Shown here: positions 34,853 through 43,201 of the stretch, piece after piece
Position numbering within the stretch: the stretch's first letter is position 1
Layout of the letters: the number at the start of each line of letters is the position of its first letter
Assembly: GCF_004363175.1 (NCBI RefSeq)
Contig: NZ_SNYR01000004.1
Span: 1 to 64,000 of the forward strand
Length of the DNA stretch: 64,000 nt
Direction of reading: 5' to 3'
DNA from: Maritalea mobilis
Lineage (GTDB): Bacteria; Pseudomonadota; Alphaproteobacteria; Rhizobiales; Devosiaceae
Program-made: the position numbers and the translations under genes
Notes under the pieces: generated by a model
The model's database searches: none
The model's input: the letters and a program-made list of their open reading frames with translations, nothing else
Told to the model about the DNA's origin: nothing

Positions 34853-35794
34853 TTACGCCACCCGCAATCTGGGATCGAGCCAAGCCTGGATCATATCCGT
34901 GAGCAAAAAGATGATGGAGACGAGCACCGCAAAGGTGAGCGTCAGGCCCTGAATGAGCGGATAGTCGCGGGCAAAAATCGCATCGAGCATCAGGCGACCC
35001 ACGCCGGGCACCGCAAACACAGTTTCAGTGACCAAGGTGCCGCTCATCAAATTGCCGATGGATAGGCCCAACAGGGTGACGGTTGAAATCAACGCGTTGC
35101 GCAGCACATGGCGGCCCAGAACAATGCGCTCCGGCAAACCTTTGGCGCGGGCAAATTGCACATATTCAGCATCCACCACTTCAATCACCGAAGAGCGCAA
35201 ATTGCGCATGATGATCGCCGAGGTGTAAAGCGCCACGGTGAGCGCAGGCAAAAGCAAATGATACATATGTTCAAGAAATGTCGTGCCATATCCGCCCACT
35301 GGAAACCACCGCATGCGCGCGGCCAAAAAGGTGAGCAACAGCAAGCCAATATAAAAAACCGGGGTGGATAGCCCCACCTGAAAGATGGAGCGAATGCTGG
35401 TGTCGACCCAACTGTTGCGGTTCAACGCGGCGACAAAGGCCAACGGCCCTGCGATCAACAAGGAAAACAACACCGCATAGAGCGTGAGAAACCCTGAAGC
35501 AGGCAAGCGCTCAATAATCACTTGGGTGACAGGCGCTTTCAGCAAAATGGAGTCACCCAAATTGCCGGTGAAGACATTTTTGACAAAGATGCCAAATTGC
35601 ACCCAAAGCGGTTGGTCTAACCCCAAACGCTGGCGGATTTGTTCGAGCTGTTCGGCGGTGGCTTTTGCATCGGCCATGGCAATGGCCGGGTCGCCCGGCA
35701 AAGCGCGTACCAGCAAAAAGATGATCACCATCACGATCAAAAAGGTCGGGATGATTTGCAGCAACCGCGAAAGGAAATAGGAAATGGTCGACAT
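34853..35794 (-). CDS. Peptide ABC transporter permease (DppB-like)
   Basis: A 313-residue inner-membrane permease. The N-terminus SYFLSRLLQIIPTFLIVMV and LPGDPAI motif (about 45) are the hallmark of DppB/OppB; the docking loop reads YVQFARAKGLPERIVLGRHV (about 205). ATG 35794 is chosen because it starts the conserved region; a 13-residue upstream extension is unlikely. It is separated from the binding-protein gene by 85 bases that contain a strong hairpin. Confidence 0.9.
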   Translation of the reverse strand: MSTISYFLSRLLQIIPTFLIVMVIIFLLVRALPGDPAIAMADAKATAEQLEQIRQRLGLDQPLWVQFGIFVKNVFTGNLGDSILLKAPVTQVIIERLPASGFLTLYAVLFSLLIAGPLAFVAALNRNSWVDTSIRSIFQVGLSTPVFYIGLLLLTFLAARMRWFPVGGYGTTFLEHMYHLLLPALTVALYTSAIIMRNLRSSVIEVVDAEYVQFARAKGLPERIVLGRHVLRNALISTVTLLGLSIGNLMSGTLVTETVFAVPGVGRLMLDAIFARDYPLIQGLTLTFAVLVSIIFLLTDMIQAWLDPRLRVA

Positions 35795-35810
35795 AGCTGT
35801 TCTCAAAGGA

Positions 35811-35836
35811 CATGTGAGCGCCAATGCGCCCACATG
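35811..35836 (-). terminator. Intercistronic hairpin behind the peptide-binding-protein gene
   Basis: On the minus strand CATGTGGGCGC-ATTG-GCGCTCACATG forms an 11-bp stem with one G-U pair; on the plus strand that pair is a mismatch, so the structure belongs to the minus-strand RNA. It follows the binding-protein stop by 43 bases and precedes the DppB-like gene. It probably stabilises the upstream message or attenuates readthrough. Confidence 0.6.
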
Positions 35837-35879
35837 CCAAGGTTAGGGTCAGGTGGATAAAGACCCATAGGAGGAGGCC

Positions 35880-37460
35880 CTAACGTTCGATCCAAGTGGA
35901 GGCGAACTCATTATTGCCCAATGGGGTTTGCACATAGCCCTGCACATCAGCGGACAAAGCGACCGCAAATGGCGTTTCGTACATAAAGAGCAATGGTGCC
36001 GCTTCATTGTAGATCGCCTGCATCCGCGCATATTGCTCGGCGCGTTTTGCTGGATCCATCTCCACATTGGAGGCTTCATAAAGGCTGTTGAACTCTTCAT
36101 TGTTCCAGCCTGTGCCAACAGCTTTTGCCGTTGGGTAATAGCCCAACCAGCCTGCCACCTGCGCCGGATCGTTCACATCATTCACCCAGCCATAGGTGTG
36201 AATGTCGAACTCACCCGAACGGTTTTTCGCGCCACGGGTTGGCCCATCAACCTGTTCCACGTTCAAATCAATGCCGATCTGTGACCACATTTGCTGCAAG
36301 GCGCTCAAAATGATCGCATCGTCAGCTGAGCCCGCCAGAATGGTCAGGGTCAATTCGGTGCCGTCCGGCACGCCCGCCTCGGCAATCAGCGCTTTGGCTT
36401 TGTCCAAATCATATTGATAGATCGGGCCATTATCTGTGGCCAATTGGGTGGTGGAGGCCATCAGGCCGGATGAAACTGGCTTGCCCGCCCCTTGCAGCAC
36501 CAATTGCACCAAAGCGTCCTTATTGGTGGCATAGTTGAGTGCCTGTCGCAGCTTCACGTCCGCCAGCGGATTGGCAGAACCATCAGCACGGGTTTCGCGG
36601 GTATTGATCGGCGAATAGATAATGCGGGTGGATGGGAACAGCTCCATATTGATGTTTGGATCTGCTTCCAACTCACCCACGCGGGCAAACGGGATAAATT
36701 CAGCCGCATCGACTTCACCTGCTTGCAGCTTCAAAATACGGGTCGCATCGTCGGGGATCACAAGGAAGTTGATGCCATCCATATAAGGCAACGGCTGACC
36801 ATCCTCGCCTTCGCGCCAATAATGCGGGTTCGCGCCAAATTGCATCAAGGTGCCGCGCTGATGGGATTTCATCATGAAGGGACCGGACCCCACAAAGCCA
36901 TCAATAGCGATACTTTGGGCTTTTTCCTGATCCGTTTCGCCGCTCGCGGCCTCAAACGCATCAGCAGAAACAATGGCGGTGTTGAACGTGGCCAGCATCA
37001 ACACAATGGTTGGGTCTGGTTGGTTCAGAGTGATGGTGATCTGGTTGCCATCGGCACTCACCTCTTCAATGGAGCTGAGCAATCCGGCCCATGGGCTGAG
37101 ATCGGCATCCGACGCACGGGTGAGTGAAAAGACAACATCTTTGCCCTCAATCGGCGTGCCATCGGAAAACATGATGCCATCACGAAGGGTCAGCGTCACG
37201 CTTTGCCCGTCTTCGGCCACATCGTAGCTTTCGGCCAAACCAGAGGTCACGGTTTTGCCGTCCGCCTCGGTGCGCAACAAGGTGTCGTAAAGATTGGTGA
37301 CCATCCAAATATCTGGATTACGGTCAGCGTAAATTGGATCGATCAGCGTGGAATCATCATAGCGCGCAAAGGTCAAAGACCCGCCGCGTTCAATGGCCAT
37401 GCTGGGCACTGCTGAAAACATTGCGGCGGCAGCTACAGTCGCCATCAATAGTTTTTTCAT
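35880..37460 (-). CDS. Peptide ABC transporter substrate-binding protein (SBP family 5)
   Basis: A 526-residue periplasmic protein. ATG 37460 follows GGGAGGAAACTAGG and opens a clean signal peptide (MKKLLMATVAAAAMFSAVPS, cleavage after MA). The SBP_bac_5 features are present: DPIYADRNPDIWMVTNLYDT early, LRDGIMFSDGTPIEGKDVVF, and a PLADVKLRQALNYATNKDAL stretch near residue 300. It delivers dipeptides, oligopeptides or a similar solute to the DppBCDF-type importer. It heads the minus-strand operon; the divergent XRE-cupin gene lies 187 bases away. Confidence 0.9.
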   Translation of the reverse strand: MKKLLMATVAAAAMFSAVPSMAIERGGSLTFARYDDSTLIDPIYADRNPDIWMVTNLYDTLLRTEADGKTVTSGLAESYDVAEDGQSVTLTLRDGIMFSDGTPIEGKDVVFSLTRASDADLSPWAGLLSSIEEVSADGNQITITLNQPDPTIVLMLATFNTAIVSADAFEAASGETDQEKAQSIAIDGFVGSGPFMMKSHQRGTLMQFGANPHYWREGEDGQPLPYMDGINFLVIPDDATRILKLQAGEVDAAEFIPFARVGELEADPNINMELFPSTRIIYSPINTRETRADGSANPLADVKLRQALNYATNKDALVQLVLQGAGKPVSSGLMASTTQLATDNGPIYQYDLDKAKALIAEAGVPDGTELTLTILAGSADDAIILSALQQMWSQIGIDLNVEQVDGPTRGAKNRSGEFDIHTYGWVNDVNDPAQVAGWLGYYPTAKAVGTGWNNEEFNSLYEASNVEMDPAKRAEQYARMQAIYNEAAPLLFMYETPFAVALSADVQGYVQTPLGNNEFASTWIER

Positions 37461-37535
37461 CCTAGTTTCCTCCCTCAGAGATGAATTTTGCACTATTGCA
37501 GATTGTATCCAATCCAAACTGCTATCTGATTTTAA

Positions 37536-37571
37536 TTTAGTCAAGCTAAAATTTATTTTAGTAAAACTTAA
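37536..37571. promoter_or_regulatory. Two 15-bp direct repeats between the peptide operon and its XRE-cupin gene
   Basis: TTTAGTCAAGCTAAA (37536-37550, itself an inverted repeat TTTAG-N5-CTAAA) and TTTAGTAAAACTTAA (37557-37571) match at 12 of 15 positions and are offset by 21 bp, two helical turns. The place and spacing suit a dimeric XRE regulator controlling both divergent promoters. Confidence 0.5.
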
Positions 37572-37647
37572 GGGGTTGTGTTTGCGTGCGCAGCCATGCA
37601 CATTGGCGCATCGAATTATTTACGCCGATGTTTGAAAGGCCTGTCCC

Positions 37648-38220
37648 GTGCAAGATGCCCGCCCTGAACCCAGCAATGAAGAAATTGGCTTTGCCATCAG
37701 GCGGCGGCGCAAAGCGCTGGGCAAAACACTGGTGGAAGTGGCCGAGGCAACTGAACTGACGGTTGGTTTTATCTCGCAAGTGGAGCGCGGCATCAGCGCG
37801 CCTTCCCTCTCCTCATTCATGCGGATTGCGCGGGTGCTCAACACCTCAATCGAGCAATTGCTAAATGTGAGCGAGCCGTTTGAACCGCTCACCAAAGCTG
37901 AGCATCGCCAAAGCTACAGCTTGGGTGAAAATGGCCGCTGGTATGAAAAACTAGGGCCGGGCTTTTCCGGCGCCCTGTTTTACCCCTGCATCATTCACCG
38001 CCCGCCCGGGCATGTGGCGGAGATGATGCAGCACAAAGGCGAAGTGTTTTGCTATCTGATTTCCGGCGAGCTGGAATATCATCTGGGCGACAAGGTTTTT
38101 GAAATGAAGCCCGGCGACACCATCCATCACGACACCAGCGAAAAGCACTTTTCTAAAGTTGTGAGCGATGAGGAAAGCGTGGAACTTTGGGTGAGTTCCC
38201 ACCCCATGACCAGCCATTAA
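37648..38220 (+). CDS. XRE-cupin transcriptional regulator
   Basis: A 190-residue regulator. An N-terminal XRE HTH (about 12-66, EIGFAIRRRRKALGKTLVEV then TVGFISQVERGISAPSLSS) is joined to a C-terminal cupin (about 110-185: HKGEVFCYLISGELEYHLGD and PGDTIHHDTSEKHF), whose His and Glu residues may bind a metal or small ligand. Such proteins control transport and amino-acid or polyamine genes. The start is GTG 37648, with GAAAGG upstream. It is divergent from the peptide importer and is its probable regulator. Confidence 0.83.
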   Translation: MQDARPEPSNEEIGFAIRRRRKALGKTLVEVAEATELTVGFISQVERGISAPSLSSFMRIARVLNTSIEQLLNVSEPFEPLTKAEHRQSYSLGENGRWYEKLGPGFSGALFYPCIIHRPPGHVAEMMQHKGEVFCYLISGELEYHLGDKVFEMKPGDTIHHDTSEKHFSKVVSDEESVELWVSSHPMTSH

Positions 38221-38250
38221 GTCTTGAAATCAGAACACCCACAAAACAGA

Positions 38251-38287
38251 TTGACCGATCCAAATATATCAATTATTCATGATATAT
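38251..38287 (+). promoter_or_regulatory. ars promoter with ArsR operator overlapping the start codon
   Basis: TTGACC (38251-38256) and TATTCA (38274-38279) with a 17-bp spacer form a promoter. A perfect inverted repeat, ATATATCA-N8-TGATATAT (38264-38287), covers the -10 element and runs into the arsR ATG at 38286. Such 8-bp inverted repeats are typical ArsR-family sites. The leader would be very short or absent. Confidence 0.7.
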
Positions 38288-38636
38288 GGATATATTACAA
38301 TCAACTCAGGCTTTTGCTGCCCTCAGCCAAGCCACACGGCTTGAAGTGTTCCGCCTGCTGGTGAAAGCCGGCGCGGATGGTCTTATGGCCGGGGAAATTG
38401 GCGAAAAGCTGCAGGTCAAACAAAACACCATGTCGGCCAACCTTTCTGTGTTGCTGAATGCGGGCCTGGTGAAGAACAAGCGCGAGGGCCGCACCATTCG
38501 CTATTATGCGGATATGGACGGGGTCACTGCCATGCTTTCCTTTTTGCTGGAAGATTGTTGCGGCGGCCAGCCGCAATTGTGCCAGCCCTTTATTCAACAA
38601 ATCACCTGTTCAACGGAAAATTGTAATGACGCGTAA
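38286..38636 (+). CDS. arsR: ArsR-family arsenite-responsive repressor
   Basis: A 116-residue winged-helix repressor. The HTH is at about 30-60 (GEKLQVKQNTMSANLSVLLN). The usual CVC metal motif in the DNA-binding helix is absent; instead the C-terminus has DCCGGQPQLC and later cysteines (CSTENC), the layout of the class of ArsR sensors whose As(III) site is C-terminal, as in Acidithiobacillus. It is the first gene of a four-gene arsenic operon and autoregulated by the palindrome over its start. Its end overlaps arsC by 11 bases. Confidence 0.88.
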   Translation: MDILQSTQAFAALSQATRLEVFRLLVKAGADGLMAGEIGEKLQVKQNTMSANLSVLLNAGLVKNKREGRTIRYYADMDGVTAMLSFLLEDCCGGQPQLCQPFIQQITCSTENCNDA

Positions 38637-39132
38637 AGCTGCTCAAATTCTCATTTTGTGCACGGGCAATTCTGCCCGTTCTATTTTGGCTGAAGGGCTG
38701 ATCAACCATCTTGGTGCCCCAGATTTTGTCGCCTATTCCGCCGGGTCACAGCCCAAAGGCGAGCCACACCCACAAGCGCTCAAGACGCTCGAAAAACATA
38801 AGATCGACACCGGCTTTGCCCGGTCTAAGAGCTGGGACGAATTTGCCGGCGCGGATGCACCAGCGCTCGATTACATCATCACCGTTTGCGACAATGCGGC
38901 GGGCGAAACCTGCCCAATTTGGCCCGGCAAACCAACCACGGCCCATTGGGGCATTCCTGATCCCGCAGCGGTGACCGCGCCGCAAGAAGCGGTGGAAGCA
39001 GCATTTGATCTGGCCTATGCCCAATTGCACGCGCGCATTTCACGCTTCTTGGCACTGCCATTCGATCAGCTCGACCCTACTGCCTTAAAACAAGAAATGA
39101 TGGCCATCGGCCAGATGGAAGAGGTGGCCTAA
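38626..39132 (+). CDS. arsC: Arsenate reductase, low-molecular-weight phosphatase type
   Basis: A 168-residue enzyme of the thioredoxin-coupled LMW-PTP class. The P-loop ILCTGNSARSILAE (Cys12 with the CX5R pattern) binds arsenate, and CDNAAGETCPIWPG supplies the two resolving cysteines seven residues apart. The general acid Asp is in IPDPAAV. It reduces arsenate to arsenite for export by the downstream Acr3. ATG 38626 is used; it overlaps the arsR stop, while a longer upstream reading lies within arsR and is rejected. Confidence 0.9.
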   Translation: MTRKAAQILILCTGNSARSILAEGLINHLGAPDFVAYSAGSQPKGEPHPQALKTLEKHKIDTGFARSKSWDEFAGADAPALDYIITVCDNAAGETCPIWPGKPTTAHWGIPDPAAVTAPQEAVEAAFDLAYAQLHARISRFLALPFDQLDPTALKQEMMAIGQMEEVA

Positions 39133-40191
39133 ATGTCTACGCAAGAGCAAAGCACCGCCCCTGGCGGCATTGGCACATTTGAAAAATATCTCTCCATCTG
39201 GGTCGCCCTCGCCATCATTGTCGGCATTGGCCTTGGGCAAGTGATGCCCGGATTAGTGCAATTTTTGGCGCAGTTGGAAGTGGCGAAGGTCAATCTGCCT
39301 GTCGCCATTTTGATTTGGGCGATGGTCTATCCGATGATGGTGTCCGTTGATTTCAGCTCCATCAAAGATGTGGCGAAAGAACCGAAAGGCCTAGCGATCA
39401 CTTTGGTGGTAAACTGGCTGATCAAGCCTTTCACCATGGCGATTTTGGGCGTTGCCTTTTTCAAATATATTTTTGCCGCCTTCATCACCCCTACCGAAGC
39501 CGACAGCTATATTGCCGGACTAATTTTGCTGGGCGCCGCCCCCTGCACGGCAATGGTGTTTGTGTGGTCTCACCTCACCAAGGGCGACGCGAACTACACG
39601 CTGGTGCAAGTCAGCGTCAATGACCTGATCATGATCTTTGCCTATGCCCCCATCGTCGCCGTGCTGTTGGGCGTCACCAATATTCCAGTGCCCTGGGACA
39701 CGTTGGTGCTGAGCGTGGTGCTTTATGTGCTGGTGCCGCTGGTGGCGGGTTATCTCACCCGCAAAGCGCTGAACGCCCGCGCCCACAATGTGGCCGCCGT
39801 CGATGCGTTCACCGCCAAACTCAAGCCCGCTTCCATCGCCGGGCTGTTGGCCACCGTGGTGCTGTTGTTCGGTTTTCAGGGCGAAATAATCCTCGCCAAT
39901 CCGTTGCTGATCTTGTTCATCGCCATTCCGTTGTTGCTGCAATCCTACGGCATTTTTGCAGTAGCCTATTTGGCCGCGTGGAAAATGAAGGTACCCTTTC
40001 GCATTGCCGCCCCTTGCGCCCTGATCGGCACCTCCAACTTTTTTGAGTTGGCAGTGGCCGTGGCGATTGGCTTGTTTGGCCTCAATTCCGGCGCAGCGCT
40101 GGCAACGGTGGTCGGCGTGCTGGTGGAAGTGCCTGTGATGTTGTCGCTGGTGGCTTTGGCCAACCGTACAAAGCAACATTTCCCCGGATAG
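39133..40191 (+). CDS. acr3: Arsenite efflux transporter Acr3
   Basis: A 352-residue inner-membrane protein with ten hydrophobic helices. Conserved Acr3 features are seen: [15 protein letters not shown] (about 65-80), the essential Cys in [17 protein letters not shown] (about 140) and [18 protein letters not shown] (about 299). It exports arsenite (and possibly antimonite) using the proton motive force. The ATG follows the arsC stop directly, so translation is coupled. Confidence 0.92.
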   Translation: MSTQEQSTAPGGIGTFEKYLSIWVALAIIVGIGLGQVMPGLVQFLAQLEVAKVNLPVAILIWAMVYPMMVSVDFSSIKDVAKEPKGLAITLVVNWLIKPFTMAILGVAFFKYIFAAFITPTEADSYIAGLILLGAAPCTAMVFVWSHLTKGDANYTLVQVSVNDLIMIFAYAPIVAVLLGVTNIPVPWDTLVLSVVLYVLVPLVAGYLTRKALNARAHNVAAVDAFTAKLKPASIAGLLATVVLLFGFQGEIILANPLLILFIAIPLLLQSYGIFAVAYLAAWKMKVPFRIAAPCALIGTSNFFELAVAVAIGLFGLNSGAALATVVGVLVEVPVMLSLVALANRTKQHFPG

Positions 40192-40198
40192 CAAAACC

Positions 40199-40921
40199 AT
40201 GACCGACAAAAAACCTAATATGCCCAATCTGGTCGCCGACCAGTTGCACCCGATTGACCACAGCCAATTGTTCGCAGCACAGCCCGCCCATCCGGTACGC
40301 GTGTTGATGCTCTATGGCTCTTTGCGCCAACGCTCCTTTTCCCGGCTTTTAACCGAAGAGGCCGCGCGGATTTTGGAAGCTTTGGGCGCTGAGGTGAAAC
40401 TCTTCAACCCCAAGGGCCTGCCCTTAGTGGATGAAGACAATGTAGACCATGAAAAAGTGCAAGAACTGCGAGAGCTGTCGCTCTGGTCCGAAGCGCAAGT
40501 CTGGTGCTCGCCGGAACGGCACGGCAATATGACCGGGCTGATGAAAACACAGATCGACTGGCTCCCCCTCGCCCCCATCGGCGGCGTGCGCCCCACTCAA
40601 GGCCGCACCTTGGCTTTAATGCAAGTTTGCGGCGGCTCACAAAGCTTCAACACCATCAATCAAATGCGGGTGTTGGGCCGATGGATGCGCATGATCACCA
40701 TCCCCAACCAATCCTCGGTCCCCAAAGCCTTCAATGAATTTGACGAGGCAGGCCGCATGTTCCCCTCCCCCTATTACAATCGGGTTGTGGATGTGATGGA
40801 AGAATTGATGAAATTCACCCTACTCACCCGCGGCACCGCTGCCTATCTGGTGGACCGTTATTCCGAGCGGGTGGAAAGTCGCGAGGAGCTTTCAAAGCGG
40901 GTGAATATGAAGGCGATATAG
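40199..40921 (+). CDS. arsH: ArsH NADPH-dependent FMN reductase
   Basis: A 240-residue flavodoxin-like protein. The FMN phosphate loop [18 protein letters not shown] (about 39-56) and [20 protein letters not shown] (about 100) are the ArsH signatures. ArsH oxidises trivalent organoarsenicals to less toxic pentavalent forms. It is the last gene of the operon, 7 bases after acr3, and ends 1 base before the convergent LysR gene. The presence of arsH alongside arsRC-acr3 indicates resistance to both inorganic and methylated arsenic. Confidence 0.92.
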   Translation: MTDKKPNMPNLVADQLHPIDHSQLFAAQPAHPVRVLMLYGSLRQRSFSRLLTEEAARILEALGAEVKLFNPKGLPLVDEDNVDHEKVQELRELSLWSEAQVWCSPERHGNMTGLMKTQIDWLPLAPIGGVRPTQGRTLALMQVCGGSQSFNTINQMRVLGRWMRMITIPNQSSVPKAFNEFDEAGRMFPSPYYNRVVDVMEELMKFTLLTRGTAAYLVDRYSERVESREELSKRVNMKAI

Positions 40922-40922
40922 C

Positions 40923-41894
40923 CTACTGCCCCGCCTGTGGCCAAGCCGACAGATCGGGTTGGATTGCATCCAGCTTTTTCATTTCGGCAAAGATCTGCTC
41001 TCGGACCCAGCGGTGGGCGGGGTTGTTGGTGGAGCGTTTGTGCCAAACGCCGACAATTTTGACGATGGGGACATGCATGGGCGGCACGAAGATGTCGAGC
41101 TGCATCTGATCGGCCCATTTTTGGCCCAGCTGCCAGGGAATTAACGCGATCATATCGCTTTCGCTCACCACCCGGCAGACGCCGGAAAAAACCTGCAAGG
41201 TCATGCCCACTTTTCGCGTGCGGCCAAGTTTTGCTAATGCGGCATCCCCCATGGCGGAGGAATTACCTTCTGGGGAAAACAGCGCGTGTCGCAGCGCACA
41301 AAATAATTCCAACGGCATCAACTCGCCTGCTTTGGTATTGGCTTTTTGAAGCGCAGGATGATTTCGTCTTGCGATCACGGCAAAAGCCGAGTGAAACAAA
41401 ACCTCTTTTTCCGCCCAATTGCCCACGGGCTCTTCTGGGATTAATGCCAAATCGGAACTGCCCTGCTCCACCGTTTGAATATAGCGATGGGGCACCAAAT
41501 CGATCAGTTTAGGCTGGATGTTTGGCGCGGCTACGGCCATACCGTTGGCAAGGATCGGCATCAAAAGTTCTGCGAAAAAATCAGATGCGGCGATGCGGAA
41601 GTCCATATGTTCTGCAGCTGGGTCAAAAGATTTCGGCTGCGCGAACAGCGCTTCAAGTCGATCCATTTCCTCCCGGAGGGGTAACGCAATTTTTTGCGCA
41701 TAGTCGGTGGGCACCAATCGGTTGCCACGACGAATAAACAATTGATCATTAAGCATATGCCGCAAGCGCGAAAGCGCACTGGACACTGCGGATTGCGACA
41801 AGTTCAGTTTTTGCGCCGCCTTCACCGTGGATTGCTCGCGCAACAGCGCGTCCAACACCCGCATCAAGTTCAGATCAAAGGTTGCGAAATTCAT
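40923..41894 (-). CDS. LysR-family regulator
   Basis: A 323-residue regulator. The HTH (about 20-40, STVKAAQKLNLSQSAVSSAL) is followed by a type 2 periplasmic-binding effector domain. The N-terminal start FATFDLNLMRVLDALLREQS and overall length match the NodD/PcpR-like branch. It diverges from the small membrane protein gene at 41999 (104-base gap), the usual LysR arrangement, and probably controls that gene and the glutathione transferase. The effector is unknown. Confidence 0.82.
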   Translation of the reverse strand: MNFATFDLNLMRVLDALLREQSTVKAAQKLNLSQSAVSSALSRLRHMLNDQLFIRRGNRLVPTDYAQKIALPLREEMDRLEALFAQPKSFDPAAEHMDFRIAASDFFAELLMPILANGMAVAAPNIQPKLIDLVPHRYIQTVEQGSSDLALIPEEPVGNWAEKEVLFHSAFAVIARRNHPALQKANTKAGELMPLELFCALRHALFSPEGNSSAMGDAALAKLGRTRKVGMTLQVFSGVCRVVSESDMIALIPWQLGQKWADQMQLDIFVPPMHVPIVKIVGVWHKRSTNNPAHRWVREQIFAEMKKLDAIQPDLSAWPQAGQ

Positions 41895-41998
41895 CTGATC
41901 AATAACCTAAATAAGCAAAATCAATTTGGTTTATTTTAGTGCCAGTTTTATCAATTGAGCAATGGGAGAACTCTGGTTCAGAAAATGGAGGAGGAAGA

Positions 41999-42376
41999 AT
42001 GAGAGATTTATCAAAATGGTTTTTTGCGGCAGGCGCACTTTGTGCGTTGGCAGGCATGGCGTGGGGCATTCAAATGTCTGCTACCCATGATCACACTTTG
42101 TCACCCGCCCACGGGCATTTAAATTTGATCGGTTTTGTGACGCTCACAATTTACGGCATTTATTACGCACTTACGCCTGACGCTGCCCAATCAAAACTTG
42201 CGCCAATCCATTTGGGCATCAGCCTGTTGGCTGTGATCATTTTGGTGCCCGGCATCGCCATGGCCATCAGTGGTGCGGGGGAAACACTGGCCAAGGTGGG
42301 GTCAATTGTCACCATTGCCACAATGGGCCTATTCATCTTTATGATCCTGCGCCATGGTGTGGGCGTAAAGCAATAA
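41999..42376 (+). CDS. Small four-helix membrane protein with His-rich first loop
   Basis: A 125-residue inner-membrane protein with four hydrophobic helices (about 8-27, 42-60, 72-92, 100-118). The loop and second helix carry THDHTLSPAHGHLNLIGFV, five histidines in a layout reminiscent of the ligand helix of heme-copper oxidase subunit I, so heme or metal binding is conceivable. The exact family is not recognised. GGAGGAAG precedes ATG 41999; the longer reading from 41939 lacks this and is rejected. It lies 23 bases before the transferase gene, in one operon. Confidence 0.65.
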   Translation: MRDLSKWFFAAGALCALAGMAWGIQMSATHDHTLSPAHGHLNLIGFVTLTIYGIYYALTPDAAQSKLAPIHLGISLLAVIILVPGIAMAISGAGETLAKVGSIVTIATMGLFIFMILRHGVGVKQ

Positions 42377-42399
42377 ACCAACTGAGAAGGACAAACATT

Positions 42400-43200
42400 A
42401 TGAGCCAAAAAATTAAAGTGTATCACATCCCCGTTTGTCCTTTTTCCCAACGGCTTGAAATCTTGCTGGCGCTTAAAGGTCAGCAAGATGCGGTTGAGTT
42501 TCACGTGGTGGACATCACCAAACCGCGCGACCCGGACTTGCTGGCCAAAACCCGCGGCACCACCTCCCTCCCCGTTTTAGAAACAGCGGAGGGAGATATT
42601 TTGAAAGAAAGCCTCGTCATCCTGCGTTATCTGGACGAGGTGATCGGCGAAAACCCGGTTCGCCAGCAAGACCCAATGCGCCATGCCGTTGAAAATATGC
42701 TGATTGCTTTTGAAGGGCCGTTGACCATGAGTGGCTATATGATGGTGATGAATCAAAAGTCCGACGAGCGGCAAACCTATATCGATAAGATGCTCAACCA
42801 TTATCGCATGCTGAACGATTTTCTAGCGCATCACAGCCCCAACAACACCTTCCTATTTGAAGAGTTTGGGTTGGCAGAAGCGGTCTACACACCGCTCTTT
42901 ATGCGGTTTTGGTTCCTGGATTATTATGAAGATTTCGATATTCCACAAACCGAAGAGTTTGCACGGCTGCTGAAATGGCGCAATGCCTGTCTGGCGCATG
43001 ACGCGGCACAACAGGTCAGTCGCGAAGAGATCGTCAAACTCTATTATGACTACGCCTTGGGTGCTGGCAATGGGGCGCTACTTGAGGGCCGCGCAAAATC
43101 AAGCTTTGTATTCAGCCCGGATTGGCGCGAACGTCCATGGCCGCCAAAAGATAAATACAACCAAGCCGCGAGCGATGAAGAACTGGGCTTAGCCAGTTAG
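42400..43200 (+). CDS. Glutathione S-transferase family protein
   Basis: A 266-residue cytoplasmic protein. The N-terminal thioredoxin-like domain has the active-site motif HIPVCPFSQRLEILLALKGQ with Cys-Pro-Phe-Ser (omega/beta-type or glutaredoxin-like), and LPVLETAEGDILKESLVILR contains the glutathione-binding E-S pair. The C-terminal all-helical domain (about 95-240) follows. It would reduce or conjugate thiol-reactive compounds. It shares an operon with the small membrane protein upstream, controlled probably by the divergent LysR protein. Confidence 0.85.
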   Translation: MSQKIKVYHIPVCPFSQRLEILLALKGQQDAVEFHVVDITKPRDPDLLAKTRGTTSLPVLETAEGDILKESLVILRYLDEVIGENPVRQQDPMRHAVENMLIAFEGPLTMSGYMMVMNQKSDERQTYIDKMLNHYRMLNDFLAHHSPNNTFLFEEFGLAEAVYTPLFMRFWFLDYYEDFDIPQTEEFARLLKWRNACLAHDAAQQVSREEIVKLYYDYALGAGNGALLEGRAKSSFVFSPDWRERPWPPKDKYNQAASDEELGLAS

Positions 43201-43201
43201 G

